DNA from: Saccoglossus kowalevskii
Taxonomy: Eukaryota > Hemichordata > Enteropneusta > Harrimaniidae
Assembly (NCBI RefSeq): GCF_000003605.2
Contig: NW_003139501.1
Span: 1-53,689 of the forward strand
Direction: 5' to 3'
Length of the DNA stretch: 53,689 bases
Shown: positions 1 to 10,966 of the stretch, in pieces
How positions within the stretch are numbered: position 1 is the stretch's first letter
Layout: each line of letters opens with the position of its first letter
The notes under the pieces: generated by a model
The model's input: only the letters and a program-made list of their open reading frames with translations
The model's database searches: none
Told to the model about the DNA's origin: nothing
Made by a program: the position numbers and the translations under genes

Positions 1-200
1 AGTCCTGCCAGTGGAATTTATTGATTGTAGTATATTTTCCAGCCCTGCCACTGGAATTCATGGACTGTATTATATATTTCAGCCCTGCCAGTGGAATTCA
101 TGCATTGTAGTATATATTGCACCCTTTCTGTAGATTCCATGCATTGTTGTATCTATTGCAACCATGTCAGTGAAATTTATGCATTGCAGTGTCTATTGCA
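1..200 (+). repeat. M marker block, copy 1 (5'-truncated by window start)
   Basis: The window opens inside the most diverged block of the array. Diagnostic variants in order are AGTCCTGCC, ATTGATTG, TCCAGCCCTGCCACTGG, GGACTGTATT, ACCCTTTCTGTAGATTCC, a GTTGTATC monomer, CAACCATGTCAGTGAAA and GCATTGCAGTG. The same series recurs near 12,040, 19,100, 41,185, 47,521, 49,272, 51,942 and 53,579. Together with the next block it matches 41,185-41,777 at a constant offset of 41,184. Confidence 0.9.
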
Positions 201-240
201 GCCCTGCCAGTGGAATTCATGCATTGTAGTATCTATTGCA
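201..240 (+). repeat. Consensus monomer (type example)
   Basis: This copy matches the commonest base at every position. It has 9 G, 9 C, 9 A and 13 T, no CpG, one EcoRI site and one ATGCAT palindrome directly after it. Variants with CTACTGCAG instead of CTATTGCAG (for example near 395, 3,065, 15,425, 35,215 and 36,290) gain a PstI site. Each monomer also holds TATTGCAG, which resembles a 3' splice site by chance. Confidence 0.95.
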
Positions 241-600
241 GCCCTGCCAGTGGAATTCATGGATTGTAGTATCTATTGCAGCCCTTTCAGTGGAATTCAT
301 GCATTGTAGTATCTATTGCAGCCCTGCCAGTGGGAATCGTGGATTGTAGTATATATTTCAGCCCTATCAGTGGGATTCATGCATTGTGGTATCTACTGCA
401 GGCCTTTCAGTGGAATTCATGCATTATAGTATCTATTGCAACCCTGCCAGTTGAATTCATGTATTGTAGTATCTATTGCAGCCCTTTCAGTGGAATTCAT
501 GCATTGTGGTATCTATTGCAGCCCTGCCAGTGGAATTCATGCATTGTAGTATCTATTGCAGCCCTGCCAGTGGAATTCATGCATTTTAGTATCTATTGCA
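201..600 (+). repeat. Private block shared only with 41,385-41,777
   Basis: Rare variants mark this stretch: GTGGGAATCGTGGATTG near 331, CAGCCCTATCAGTGGGATTC near 361, TCTACTGCAGGCC near 391, and CAACCCTGCCAGTTGAATTC near 440. All but the AGGCC variant recur in the same order after the M block at 41,275-41,384, and I found them nowhere else in the window. The match ends near 593, and monomers with one-base length changes follow at about 611-690. Confidence 0.85.
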
Positions 601-2240
601 GCCCTGCCAGTGGAAATTCATGGATTGTATTATATATTGCAGCCGTGTCAGTGGAATTCATGCATTGTAGTATCTATGCAGCCTGCCAGTGGAATTCATG
701 CATTGTAGTATATATTGCACCCTGTCAGTGTAATTCATGCATTGTAGTATCCATTGCAGCCCTGCCAGTGGAATTCATGCATTGTAGTATATATTGCACT
801 CTGTCAGTGTAGTTCATGCTTTGTAGTATCTATTGCAGCCCTGCCAGTGGCATTCATGCATTGTAGTATATATTGCATCCCTGCCAGTTGCATTCATGCA
901 TTGTAGTATATATTGCACCCTGTCAGTGTAATTCATGCATTGTAGTATCTATTGCAGCCCTGTCAGTGGAATTCATGCAGTGTAGTATATATTGCAGCCC
1001 TGCCAGTGGAATTCATGCATTGTAGTATCTATTGCAGTCCTGCCAGTGGAATTCATGCATTGTAGTATCTATTGCAGCCCTGTCAGTGGAATTCATGCAG
1101 TGTAGTGTCCATTGAAGCCCTGTCAGTTGAATTCATGCTTTGTAGTACCTATTGCACCCCTGCCAGTGGCATTCATGCATTGTAGTATATATTGCACCCA
1201 GTCAGTGGAATTCATGCAATGTAGTATCTATTGCAGCCCTGTCAGTGGAATCCATGCAGTGTAGTGTCCATTGCAGCCCTGTCAGTGGAATTCATGCTTT
1301 TTAGTATCTATTGCATTCCTGCCAGTGGCATTCATGCATTGTAGTATATATGGCATCTCTGCCCAGTGGCATTCATGCATTGTAGTATATATTGCACCCT
1401 GTCAGTGTAATTCATGCTTTGTAGTATCTATTGCAGCCCTGCCAGTGGCATTCATGCATTGTAGTATATATTGTATCCCTGCCAGTGGCATTCATGCATT
1501 GTAGTATATATTGCACCCTGTCAGTGTAATTCATGCATTGTAGTATCTATTGCAGCCCTGCCAGTGGAATTCATGCATTGTAGTATCTATTGCAGCCCTG
1601 CCAGTGGAATTCATGCATTGTAGTATCCATTGCAGCCCTGCCAGTGGAATTCATGCATTGTAGTATATATTGCACCCTGTCATTGTAATTCATGCTTTGT
1701 AGTATCTATTGCAGCCCTGCCAGTGGCATTCATGCATTGTAGTATCTATTGCAGCCCTGCCAGTGGAATTCATACATTGTAGTATATATTGCACCCTGTC
1801 AGTGTAATTCATACATTGTATTATCTATTACAGCCCTGTCAGTGGAATTCATGCAGTGTAGTATATATTGCAGCCCTGCCAGTGGAATTCATGCATTGTA
1901 GTATCTATTGCAGCCCTGCCAGTGGAATTCATGCATTGTAGTATCTATTGCAGCCCTGTCAGTGGAATTCATGCAGTGTAGTGTCCATTGAAGCCCTGTC
2001 AGTGGCATTCATGCAGTGTAGTATATATTGCACCCTGTCAGTAGAATTCATGCAATGTAGTATCTATTGCAGCCCTGTCAGTGGAATTCATGCAGTGTAG
2101 TGTCCATTGCAGCCCTGTCAGTGGAATTCATGCTTTGTAGTATCTATTGCAGCCCTGCCAGTGGCATTCATGCATTGTAGTATATATTGCAGCCCTGCCA
2201 GTGTAATTCATGCATTGTAGTGTATATTGAAGCCCTGTCA
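600..2240 (+). repeat. B/P mixed block with many 39-bp monomers
   Basis: 40-bp and 39-bp monomers alternate here. B variants (GGCATTC, GCATCTCTGCC or GCATCCCTGCC, and TGTATCCC near 1,472) mix with P variants (GCAGTGTAGTGTCC near 1,101 and 1,971, then CAGTAGAATTC). Off-length monomers sit near 611 (extra A), 675-684 (T and C missing) and 1,352 (TGGCATCTCTGCCC). A GTACC/CACCCCTGCC pair near 1,140 links this part to the 917-bp units at 27.7-29.4 kb. There is no gene or unique DNA. Confidence 0.85.
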
Positions 2241-2860
2241 GTGGAATTCATGCATTGTAGTATCTATTGCAGCCCTGCCAGTGGAATTCATGCTTTGTAG
2301 TATCTATTGCAGCCCTGCCAGTGGAATTCATGGATTGTATTATATATTGCAGCCCTGCCAGTGTAATTCATGCATTGTAGTATCTATTGCAGCCCTGTCA
2401 GTGGAATTCATGCATTGTAGTATCTATTGCAGCCCTGCCAGTGGAATTCATGCATTGTAGTATCTATTGCAGCCCTGCCAGTGGAATTCATGGATTGTAT
2501 TATATATTGCAGCCGTGTCAGTGGAATTCATGCAATGTAGTATCTATTGCAGCGCTGCCAATGAAATTCCCGCATTGTAGTATATATTGCAGCCCTGTCA
2601 GTGGAATTCATACATTGTAGTATCTATTGCAGCCCTGCCAGTGGAATTCATGCATTGTAGTGTATATTGAAGCCCTTTCAGTGGAATTCATGCATTGTAG
2701 TATATATTGCAGCCCTTTCAGTGGAATTCATGCATTGTAGTATATATTGCAGCCCTGCCAGTGGAATTCATGCATTGTAGTATATATTGCAGCCCTGCCA
2801 GTGGAATTCCCGCATTGTAGTATATATTGCACCCTGTCAGTGGAATTCATGCATTGTGGT
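2240..2860 (+). repeat. F block, CpG-bearing
   Basis: This is the first clear F block. In order it shows GGATTGTATTATATATTG, AGCCGTGTCAG with a CpG at 2,514, GCAATG, AGCGCTGCCAATG with a CpG at 2,553, TTCCCGCATTG with a CpG at 2,571, CATACATTG, GTGTATATTGAAG and two CCCTTTCAG monomers. The three CpGs fall within about 60 bp, in an array whose consensus has none. Confidence 0.85.
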
Positions 2861-3480
2861 ATTAATTGCAGCCCTGTCAGTGGAATTCATGCATGGTAGT
2901 AAATATTGCAGCCCTGTCAGTGGAATTCATGCTTTGTAGTATCTATTGCAGCACTGCCAATGGAATTCATGCATTGTGGTATTTATTGCAGCCCTTTCAT
3001 TGGAATTCATGCATTGTAGTATCTATTGCAGCCCTTTCAGTGGAATTCATGCATTGTAGTATATACTGCAGCCCTGCCAGTGGAATTCATGCATTGTAGT
3101 ATCTATTGCAGCCCTGCCAGTGGAATTCATGCATTGTAGTATCTATTGCAGCCCTGCCAGTGGAATTCACGGTTTGTAGTATTTATTGCAGCCCTGTCAG
3201 TGTAATTCATGCATTGTAGTATATATTGCAGCCCTGTCAGTGGAATTCATGCTTTGTAGTATCTATTACAGCACTGCCAATGGTATTCATGCATTGTGGT
3301 ATTTATTGCAGCCCTGTCATTGGAATTTATGCATTGTAGTGTCTATTGCAGCCCTGCCAGTGGAATTCATGCAGTGTAGTATCTCTTGCAGCCATGTCAG
3401 TGGAATTCATGCATTGTGGTATTAATTGCAGCCCTGTCAGTGGAATTCATGCATTGTAGTATATATTGCACCCTGTCAGT
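2860..3480 (+). repeat. S block, two rounds
   Basis: S variants appear in order: GCATGGTAGTAAATATTG, GCTTTG, GCACTGCCAATGG, GCATTGTGGTATTTATTG and CCCTGTCATTGG. The TAG at monomer positions 27-29 is TGG in several copies. The second round, about 3,190-3,481, matches about 30,563-30,854 at an offset of 27,373, including the rare TATTACAGCACTGCC and GGAATTTATGC variants. Confidence 0.85.
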
Positions 3481-3540
3481 GTAATTCATGCATTGTAGTA
3501 TCTATTGCAGCCCTGCCAGTGGAATTCATGCATTGTAGTA

Positions 3541-4600
3541 TAAATTGCACCCTGTCAGTGTAATTCATGCATTGTAGTATCTATTGCAGCCCTGCCAGTG
3601 GAATTCATGCATTGTAGTATCTATTGCAGCCCTGCCAGTGTAATTCATACATTGTAGTATCTATTGCAGCCCTGCCAGTGTAATTCATGCATTGTAGTAT
3701 CTATTGCAGCCCTGCCAGTGGAATTCATGCATTGTAGTATCTATTGCAGCCCTGCCAGTGTAATTCATGCATTGTATTATTTATTACAGCCCTGTCAGTG
3801 GAATTCATGCAGTGTAGTATATATTGCAGCCCTGCCAGTGGAATTCATGCATTGTAGTATCTATTGCAGCCCTGCCAGTGGAATTCATGCATTGTAGTAT
3901 CTATTGCAGCCCTGTCAGTGAAATTCATGCAGTGTAGTGTCCATTGAAGCCCTGTCAGTGGCATTCATGCAGTGTAGTATATATTGCACCCTGTCAGTAG
4001 AATTCATGCAATGTAGTATCTATTGCAGCCCTGTCAGTGGAATTCATGCAGTGTAGTGTCCATTGCAGCCCTGTCAGTGGAATTCATGCTTTGTAGTATC
4101 TATTGCAGCCCTGCCAGTGGCATTCATGCATTGTAGTATATATTGCAGCCCTGCCAGTGTAATTCATGCATTGTAGTGTATATTGAAGCCCTTTCAGTGG
4201 AATTCATGCAGTGTAGTGTCCATTGAAGCCCTGTCAGTGGCATTCATGCAGTGTAGTATATATTGCACCCTGTCAGTAGAATTCATGCAATGTAGTATCT
4301 ATTGCAGCCCTGTCAGTGGAATTCATGCAGTGTAGTGTCCATTGCAGCCCTGTCAGTGGAATTCATGCTTTGTAGTATCTATTGCAGCCCTGCCAGTGGC
4401 ATTCATGCATTGTAGTATATATTGCAGCCCTGCCAGTGTAATTCATGCATTGTAGTATCTATTGCAGCCCTGCCAGTGGAATTCATGCATTGTAGTATCT
4501 ATTGCAGCCCTGCCAGTGGAATTCATGGATTGTATTATATATTGCAGCTGTGTCAGTGGAATTCATGCAATGTAGTATCTATTGCAGCGCTGCCAATGAA
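3541..4600 (+). repeat. Duplicated 1.06-kb P-type segment, copy 1 (pairs with 5,815-6,874)
   Basis: From TAAATTGCACC at 3,541 the sequence repeats at 5,815 with a constant offset of 2,274, up to the GCGCTGCCAATGAAA monomer. The second copy then changes to GAAATTTATGC where this one has TTCCCGCATTG. Internal landmarks are TTATTTATTACAG, AGTGAAATTC, two GTGTCCATTGAAG rounds and CAGTAGAATTC. Part of it (about 3,450-3,890) also matches 42,362-42,802 at an offset of 38,912. Confidence 0.88.
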
Positions 4601-5456
4601 ATTCCCGCATTGTAGTATATATTGCAGCCCTGTCAGTGGAATTCATACATTGTAGTATCTATTGCAGCCCTGCCAGTGGAATTCATGCATTGTAGTGTAT
4701 ATTGAAGCCCTTTCAGTGGAATTCATGCATTGTAGTATATATTGCAGCCCTTTCAGTGGAATTCATGCATTGTAGTATATATTGCAGCCCTGCCAGTGGA
4801 ATTCATGCATTGTAGTATCTATTGCAGCCCTGCCAGTGGAATTCACGCATTGTAGTATATATTGCACCCTGTCAGTGGAATTCATGCATTGTGGTATTAA
4901 TTGCAGCCCTGTCAGTGGAATTCATGCATGGTAGTAAATATTGCAGCCCTGTCAGTGGAATTCATGCTTTGTAGTATCTATTGCAGCACTGCCAATGGAA
5001 TTCATGCATTGTGGTATTTATTGCAGCCCTGTGAGTGTAATTCATGCATTGTAGTATCTATTGCAGCCCTCTCAGTGGAATTCATGCTTTGTAGTATCTA
5101 TTGCAGCACTGCCAATGGTATTCATGCATTGTGGTATTTATTGCAGCCCTGTCATTGGAATTCATGCATTGTAGTGTCTATTGCAGCCCTGCCAGTGGAA
5201 TTCATGCAGTGTAGTATCTCTTGCAGCCCTGTCGGTGGAATTCATGCATTGTGGTATTAATTGCAGCCCTGTCAGTGTAATTCATGCATTGTAGTATCAA
5301 TTGCAGCCCTGTCAGTGGAATTCATGCATTGTAGTATCTATTGCAGCACTGCCAATGGAATTCATGCATTGTGGTATTTATTGCAGCCCTGTCATTGGAA
5401 TTCATGCATTGTAGTGTCTATTGCAGCCCTGCTAGTGGAATTCATGCAGTGTAGTA
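4555..5456 (+). repeat. F/S segment duplicated at 15,558-16,459
   Basis: A run of about 900 bp matches at a constant offset of 11,003. Shared rare changes include CCCTGTGAGTGTAATTC, CCCTCTCAGTGG, CCAATGGTATTC, TATCTCTTGCAG, GTCGGTGGAATTC and TATCAATTGCAG. Differences are few, mostly at the F monomer near 4,597 versus 15,600. The match ends where this copy goes to GGAATTTATGC and the other enters a Q block. Confidence 0.88.
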
Positions 5457-5459
5457 TAT

Positions 5460-5814
5460 ATTGCAGCCCTGCCAGTGGAATTTATGCTTTGTAGTATCTA
5501 TTGCAGCACTGCCAGTGGCATTCATGCATTGTAGTATATATTGCACCCTGTCAGTGTAATTCATGCTTTGTAGTATCTATTGCAGCCCTGCCAGTGGCAT
5601 TCATGCATTGTAGTATATATTGTATCCCTGCCAGTGGAATTCATGCATTGTAGTATATATTGCACCCTGTCAGTGTAATTCATGCATTGTAGTATCTATT
5701 GCAGCCCTGCCAGTGGAATTCATGCATTGTAGTATCTATTGCAGCCCTGCCAGTGGAATTCATGCATTGTAGTATCCATTGCAGCCCTGCCAGTGGCATT
5801 CATGCATTGCAATA
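5460..5814 (+). repeat. B block ending in TAAATT
   Basis: B monomers carry GGCATTC, a TGTATCCCTGCC at 5,621 and TGCAATATAAATTGCA near 5,809. From about 5,530 this region and the start of the next match 9,513-10,018 at an offset of 3,983. The TGCAATATAAATTGCA element is a one-base-imperfect form of the palindrome described for the Q blocks. Confidence 0.8.
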
Positions 5815-6874
5815 TAAATTGCACCCTGTCAGTGTAATTCATGCATTGTAGTATCTATTGCAGCCCTGCCAGTGGAATTCATGCATTGTAGTATCTATTG
5901 CAGCCCTGCCAGTGTAATTCATACATTGTAGTATCTATTGCAGCCCTGCCAGTGTAATTCATGCATTGTAGTATCTATTGCAGCCCTGCCAGTGGAATTC
6001 ATGCATTGTAGTATCTATTGCAGCCCTGCCAGTGTAATTCATGCATTGTATTATTTATTACAGCCCTGTCAGTGGAATTCATGCAGTGTAGTATATATTG
6101 CAGCCCTGCCAGTGGAATTCATGCATTGTAGTATCTATTGCAGCCCTGCCAGTGGAATTCATGCATTGTAGTATCTATTGCAGCCCTGTCAGTGAAATTC
6201 ATGCAGTGTAGTGTCCATTGAAGCCCTGTCAGTGGCATTCATGCAGTGTAGTATATATTGCACCCTGTCAGTAGAATTCATGCAATGTAGTATCTATTGC
6301 AGCCCTGTCAGTGGAATTCATGCAGTGTAGTGTCCATTGCAGCCCTGTCAGTGGAATTCATGCTTTGTAGTATCTATTGCAGCCCTGCCAGTGGCATTCA
6401 TGCATTGTAGTATATATTGCAGCCCTGCCAGTGTAATTCATGCATTGTAGTGTATATTGAAGCCCTTTCAGTGGAATTCATGCAGTGTAGTGTCCATTGA
6501 AGCCCTGTCAGTGGCATTCATGCAGTGTAGTATATATTGCACCCTGTCAGTAGAATTCATGCAATGTAGTATCTATTGCAGCCCTGTCAGTGGAATTCAT
6601 GCAGTGTAGTGTCCATTGCAGCCCTGTCAGTGGAATTCATGCTTTGTAGTATCTATTGCAGCCCTGCCAGTGGCATTCATGCATTGTAGTATATATTGCA
6701 GCCCTGCCAGTGTAATTCATGCATTGTAGTATCTATTGCAGCCCTGCCAGTGGAATTCATGCATTGTAGTATCTATTGCAGCCCTGCCAGTGGAATTCAT
6801 GCATTGTATTATATATTGCAGCTGTGTCAGTGGAATTCATGCAATGTAGTATATATTGCAGCGCTGCCAATGAA
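5815..6874 (+). repeat. Duplicated 1.06-kb P-type segment, copy 2
   Basis: This is the second copy of 3,541-4,600 at an offset of 2,274. It keeps the same order of TTATTTATTACAG, AGTGAAATTC, two P rounds and the GCAGCTGTGTCAG monomer. Between the two copies lie F, S and B blocks, so the larger tandem unit is about 2.27 kb. Confidence 0.88.
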
Positions 6875-8520
6875 ATTTATGCTTTGTAGTATATATTGCA
6901 GCACTGCCAGTGGCATTCATGCATTGTAGTATATATTGCAGCCCTGTCAGTGTAATTCATGCTTTGTAGTATCTATTGCAGCCCTGCCAGTGGAATTCAT
7001 GCATTGTAGTATATATTGCACCCTGTCAGTGTAATTCATGCTTTGTAGTATCTATTGCAGCCCTGCCAGTGGCATTCATGCATTGTAGTATATATTGCAT
7101 CTCTGCCAGTGGCATTCATGCATTGTAGTATATATTGCACCCTGTCAGTGTAATTCATGCTTTGTAGTATCTATTGCAGCCCTGCCAGTGGCATTCATGC
7201 ATTGTAGTATATATTGTATCACTGTCAGTGGCATTCATGCATTGTAGTATATATTGCACCATGTCAGTGTAATTCATGCATTGTAGTATCTATTGCAGCC
7301 CTGCCAGTGGAATTCATGCATTGTAGTATCTATTGCAGCCCTGCCAGTGGAATTCATGCATTGTAGTATCCATTGCAGCCCTGCCAGTGGAATTCATGCA
7401 TTGTAGTATATATTGCACCCTGTCATTGTAATTCATGCTTTGTAGTATCTATTGCAGCCCTGCCAGTGGCATTCATGCATTGCAATATATATTGCACCCT
7501 GTCAGTGTAATTCATACATTGTATTATCTATTACAGCCCTGTCAGTGGAATTCATGCAGTGTAGTATCTATTGCAGCCCTGCCAGTGGAATTCATGCATT
7601 GTAGTATCTATTGCAGCCCTGTCAGTGGAATTCATGCAGTGTAGTGTCCATTGAAGCCCTGTCAGTGGCATTCATGCAGTGTAGTATATATTGCACCCTG
7701 TCAGTAGAATTCATGCAATGTAATATCTATTGCAGCCCTGTCAGTGGAATTCATGCAGTGTAGTGTCCATTGCAGCCCTGTCAGTGGAATTCATGCTTTT
7801 TAGTATCTATTGCAGCCCTGCCAGTGGCATTCATGCATTGTAGTATATATTGCACCCTGTCAGTGGAATTCATGCATTTTAGTATCTATTGCAGCCCTGC
7901 CAGTGGAATTCATGCATTGTAGTATCTATTGCAGCCCTGCCAGTGGAATTCATGCATTGTAGTATCTATTGCAGCCCGGCCAGTGGAATTCATGCATTGT
8001 AGTATCCATTGCAGCCCTGCCAGTGGAATTCATGCATTGTAGTATATATTGCAGCCCTGTCAGTGGAATTTATGCTTTGTAGTATCTATTGCAGCACTGC
8101 CAGTGGCATTCATGCATTGTAGTATATATTGCAGCCCTGTCAGTGTAATTCATGCTTTGTAGTATCTATTGCAGCCCTGCCAGTGGAATTCATGCATTGT
8201 AGTATATATTGCACCCTGTCAGTGTAATTCATGCTTTGTAGTATCTATTGCACCCCTGCCAGTGGCATTCATGCATTGTAGTATATATTGCATCTCTGCC
8301 AGTGGCATTCATGCATTGTAGTATATATTGCACCCTGTCAGTGTAATTCATGCTTTGTAGTATCTATTGCAGCCCTGCCAGTGGCATTCATGCATTGTAG
8401 TATATATTGTATCCCTGCCAGTGGCATTCTTGCATTGTAGTATATATTGCACCCTGTCAGTGTAATTCATGCATTGTAGTATCTATTGCAGCCCTGCCAG
8501 TGGAATTCATGCATTGTAGT
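6875..8520 (+). repeat. B/P block, three rounds
   Basis: Rounds begin with GGAATTTATGCTTTG (near 6,875 and 8,067) and run through GCACTGCCAGTGGC, GCATCTCTGCC (near 7,098 and 8,289) and TGTATCACTG or TGTATCCCTG (7,210 and 8,408). A perfect 16-bp palindrome lies at 7,481-7,496. P variants near 7,630-7,780 include TAATATC instead of TAGTATC. No gene is seen. Confidence 0.83.
7481..7496. repeat. 16-bp perfect palindrome, one of 15 copies
   Basis: TGCAATATATATTGCA equals its own reverse complement. It arises when TTGTAGTATATATTGCA becomes TTGCAATATATATTGCA and lies at the end of a monomer before a 39-bp unit (CACCCTG follows). Other exact copies start at 8,955, 9,274, 10,670, 11,147, 13,020, 16,493, 16,812, 29,951, 32,296, 32,615, 39,814, 46,030, 48,540 and 51,050. 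Near-palindromes with one changed base lie near 5,809 and 9,792. All sit in B, Q or 477-bp units. A role is not known. Confidence 0.9.
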
Positions 8521-9428
8521 ATCTATTGCAGCCCTCTCAGTGGAATTCATGCTTTGTAGTATCTATTGCAGCACTGCCAATGGTATTCATGCATTGTGGT
8601 ATTTATTGCAGCCCTGTCATTGGAATTCATGCATTGTAGTGTCTATTGCAGCCCTGCCAGTGGAATTCATGCAGTGTAGTATCTCTTGCAGCCCTGTCGG
8701 TGGAATTCATGCATTGTGGTATTAATTGCAGCCCTGTCAGTGTAATTCATGCATTGTAGTATCAATTGCAGCCCTGTCAGTGGAATTCATGCATTGTAGT
8801 ATCTATTGCAGCACTGCCAATGGAATTCATGCATTGTGGTATTTATTGCAGCCCTGTCATTGGAATTCATGCATTGTAGTGTCTATTGCAGCCCTGCTAG
8901 TGGAATTCATGCAGTGTAGTATCCATTGCAGCCCTGCCAGTGGCATTCATGCATTGCAATATATATTGCACCCTGTCAGTGTAATTCATGCATTGTAGTA
9001 TCTATTGCAGCCCTGCCAGTGTAATTCATGCATTGTAGTATTCATTGCAGCCCTGCCAGTGTAATTCATACATTGTAGTATCTATTGCAGCCCTGCTAGT
9101 GCAATTCATGCATTGTAGTATATATTGCAGCCCTGCCAGTGGAATTCATGCATTGTAGTATCTATTGCAGCCCTGCCAGTGGAATTCATGCATTGTAGTA
9201 TCTATTGCAGCCCTGCCAGTGGAATTCATGCATTGTAGTATCCATTGCAGCCCTGCCAGTGGCATTCATGCATTGCAATATATATTGCACCCTGTCAGTG
9301 TAATTCATGCATTGTAGTATCTATTGCAGCCCTGCCAATGTAATTCATGCATTGTAGTATTCATTGCAGCCCTGCCAGTGTAATTCATACATTGTAGTAT
9401 CTATTGCAGCCCTGCTAGTGTAATTCAT
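8520..9428 (+). repeat. S plus Q segment duplicated at 16,058-16,966
   Basis: A 909-bp match runs at an offset of 7,538. It holds the S variants CCCTCTCAG, CCAATGGTATTC and GTCGGTGG, then two Q rounds with TTCATTGCAG, CATACATTG, CTGCTAGTGCAATTC and palindromes at 8,955-8,970 and 9,274-9,289. I noted one internal difference, TATATATTG here near 9,120 against TATCTATTG near 16,658. The match ends at GCTTTG here against GCATTG there. Confidence 0.9.
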
Positions 9429-10479
9429 GCTTTGTAGTATCTATTGCAGCCCTGCCAGTGGCATTCATGCATTGTAGTATATATTGCATCTCTGCCAGTG
9501 GCATTCATGCATTGTAGTATATATTGCACCCTGTCAGTGTAATTCATGCTTTGTAGTATCTATTGCAGCCCTGCCAGTGGCATTCATGCATTGTAGTATA
9601 TATTGTATCCCTGCCAGTGGAATTCATGCATTGTAGTATATATTGCACCCTGTCAGTGTAATTCATGCATTGTAGTATCTATTGCAGCCCTGCCAGTGGA
9701 ATTCATGCATTGTAGTATCTATTGCAGCCCTGCCAGTGGAATTCATGCATTGTAGTATCCATTGCAGCCCTGCCAGTGGCATTCATGCATTGCAATATAA
9801 ATTGCACCCTGTCAGTGTAATTCATGCATTGTAGTATCTATTGCAGCCCTGCCAGTGGAATTCATGCATTGTAGTATCTATTGCAGCCCTGCCAGTGTAA
9901 TTCATACATTGTAGTATCTATTGCAGCCCTGCCAGTGTAATTCATGCATTGTAGTATCTATTGCAGCCCTGCCAGTGGAATTCATGCATTGTAGTATCTA
10001 TTTGCAGCCCTGCCAGTGTAATTCATGCATTGTATTATTTATTACAGCCCTGTCAGTGGAAATTCATGCAGTGTAGTATATATTGCAGCCCTGTCAGTGG
10101 AATTCATGCATTGTAGTATCTATTGCAGCCCAGCCAATGGAATTCATGCAGTGTAGTGTCCATTGCAGCCCTGCCAGTCGAATTCATGCATTGTAGTATA
10201 TATTGCAGCCCTGTCAGTGGAATTCATGCATTGTGGTATATATTGCAGGTCTGCCAGTGGAATTCATGCATTGTAGTATATATTGCAGCCCTGTCAGTGG
10301 AAATCATGCAGTGTAGTATATATTGCAGCCCTGTCAGTGGAATTCATGCATTGTAGTATCTATTGCAGCCCAGCCAAAGGAATTCATGCAGTGTAGTGTC
10401 CATTGCAGCCCTGTCAGTGGAATTCATGCATTGTAGTATCTATTGCAGCCCTGCCAGTGGAATTCATGCATTGTAGCAT
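9429..10479 (+). repeat. B block, then the CAGGTCTGCC block
   Basis: Up to about 10,018 this follows 5,530-6,035. A stray T at 10,001 (TATTTGCAG) and an extra A near 10,060 (GGAAATTC) break the phase. From about 10,180 the rare CAGGTCTGCC (10,246) and GGAAATCATGCAGTG variants match 17,119-17,400 and beyond at an offset of 6,939. Confidence 0.8.
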
Positions 10480-10966
10480 ATATTGCACCCTGTCAGTGTA
10501 ATTCATGCATTGTAGTATACACTGCAGCCCTGCCAGTGGAATTCATGCATTGTAGTATATATTTCACTCTGTCAGTGTAGTTCATGCTTTGTAGTATCTA
10601 TTGCAGCCCTGCCAGTGGCATTCATGCATTGTAGTATATATTGCATCCCTGCCAGTGGCATTCATGCATTGCAATATATATTGCACCCTGTCAGTGTAAT
10701 TCATACATTGTATTATCTATTACAGCCCTGTCAGTGGAATTCATGCAGTGTAGTATATATTGCAGCCCTGCCAGTGGAATTCATGCATTGTAGTATCTAT
10801 TGCAGCCCTGCCAGTGGAATTCATGCATTGTAGTATCTATTGCAGCCCTGCCAGTGGAATTCATGGATTGTATTATATATTGCAGCCGTGTCAGTGGAAT
10901 TCATGCAATGTAGTATCTATTGCAGCGCTGCCAATGAAATTCCCGCATTGTAGTATATATTGCACC
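10480..10966 (+). repeat. 477-bp higher-order unit, copy 1
   Basis: This is a 12-monomer unit of nine 40-bp and three 39-bp monomers (477 bp). It contains TATACACTGCAG, ATTTCACTCTGTCAG, AGTTCATGCTTTG, a palindrome at 10,670-10,685, TTATCTATTACAG and an F core ending in CCAATGAAATTCCCG. It is followed directly by copy 2 at the same 477-bp offset. Confidence 0.9.

Noticed and set aside
276-812. Stop-free frame of 178 codons with repeated Cys, Trp and Gln-rich motifs
   Set aside because: It is the satellite read in three rotating frames. The only frequent stop is the TAG at monomer positions 27-29, met in one frame every third monomer and lost here through TGG and TAT variants. Frame, length and start vary with monomer changes, and the same peptide text recurs everywhere.
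3000-3040. Splice acceptor-like CCCTTTCAG and TATTGCAG in many monomers
   Set aside because: The match is a by-product of the monomer sequence. There are no matching donors in a consistent arrangement and no exons to join.
7470-7500. TATATAT runs as TATA-box promoters
   Set aside because: TATATAT occurs in a large share of monomers as a simple variant of TATCTAT. Nothing downstream is a gene, so a promoter call has no support, although satellite transcription cannot be excluded.
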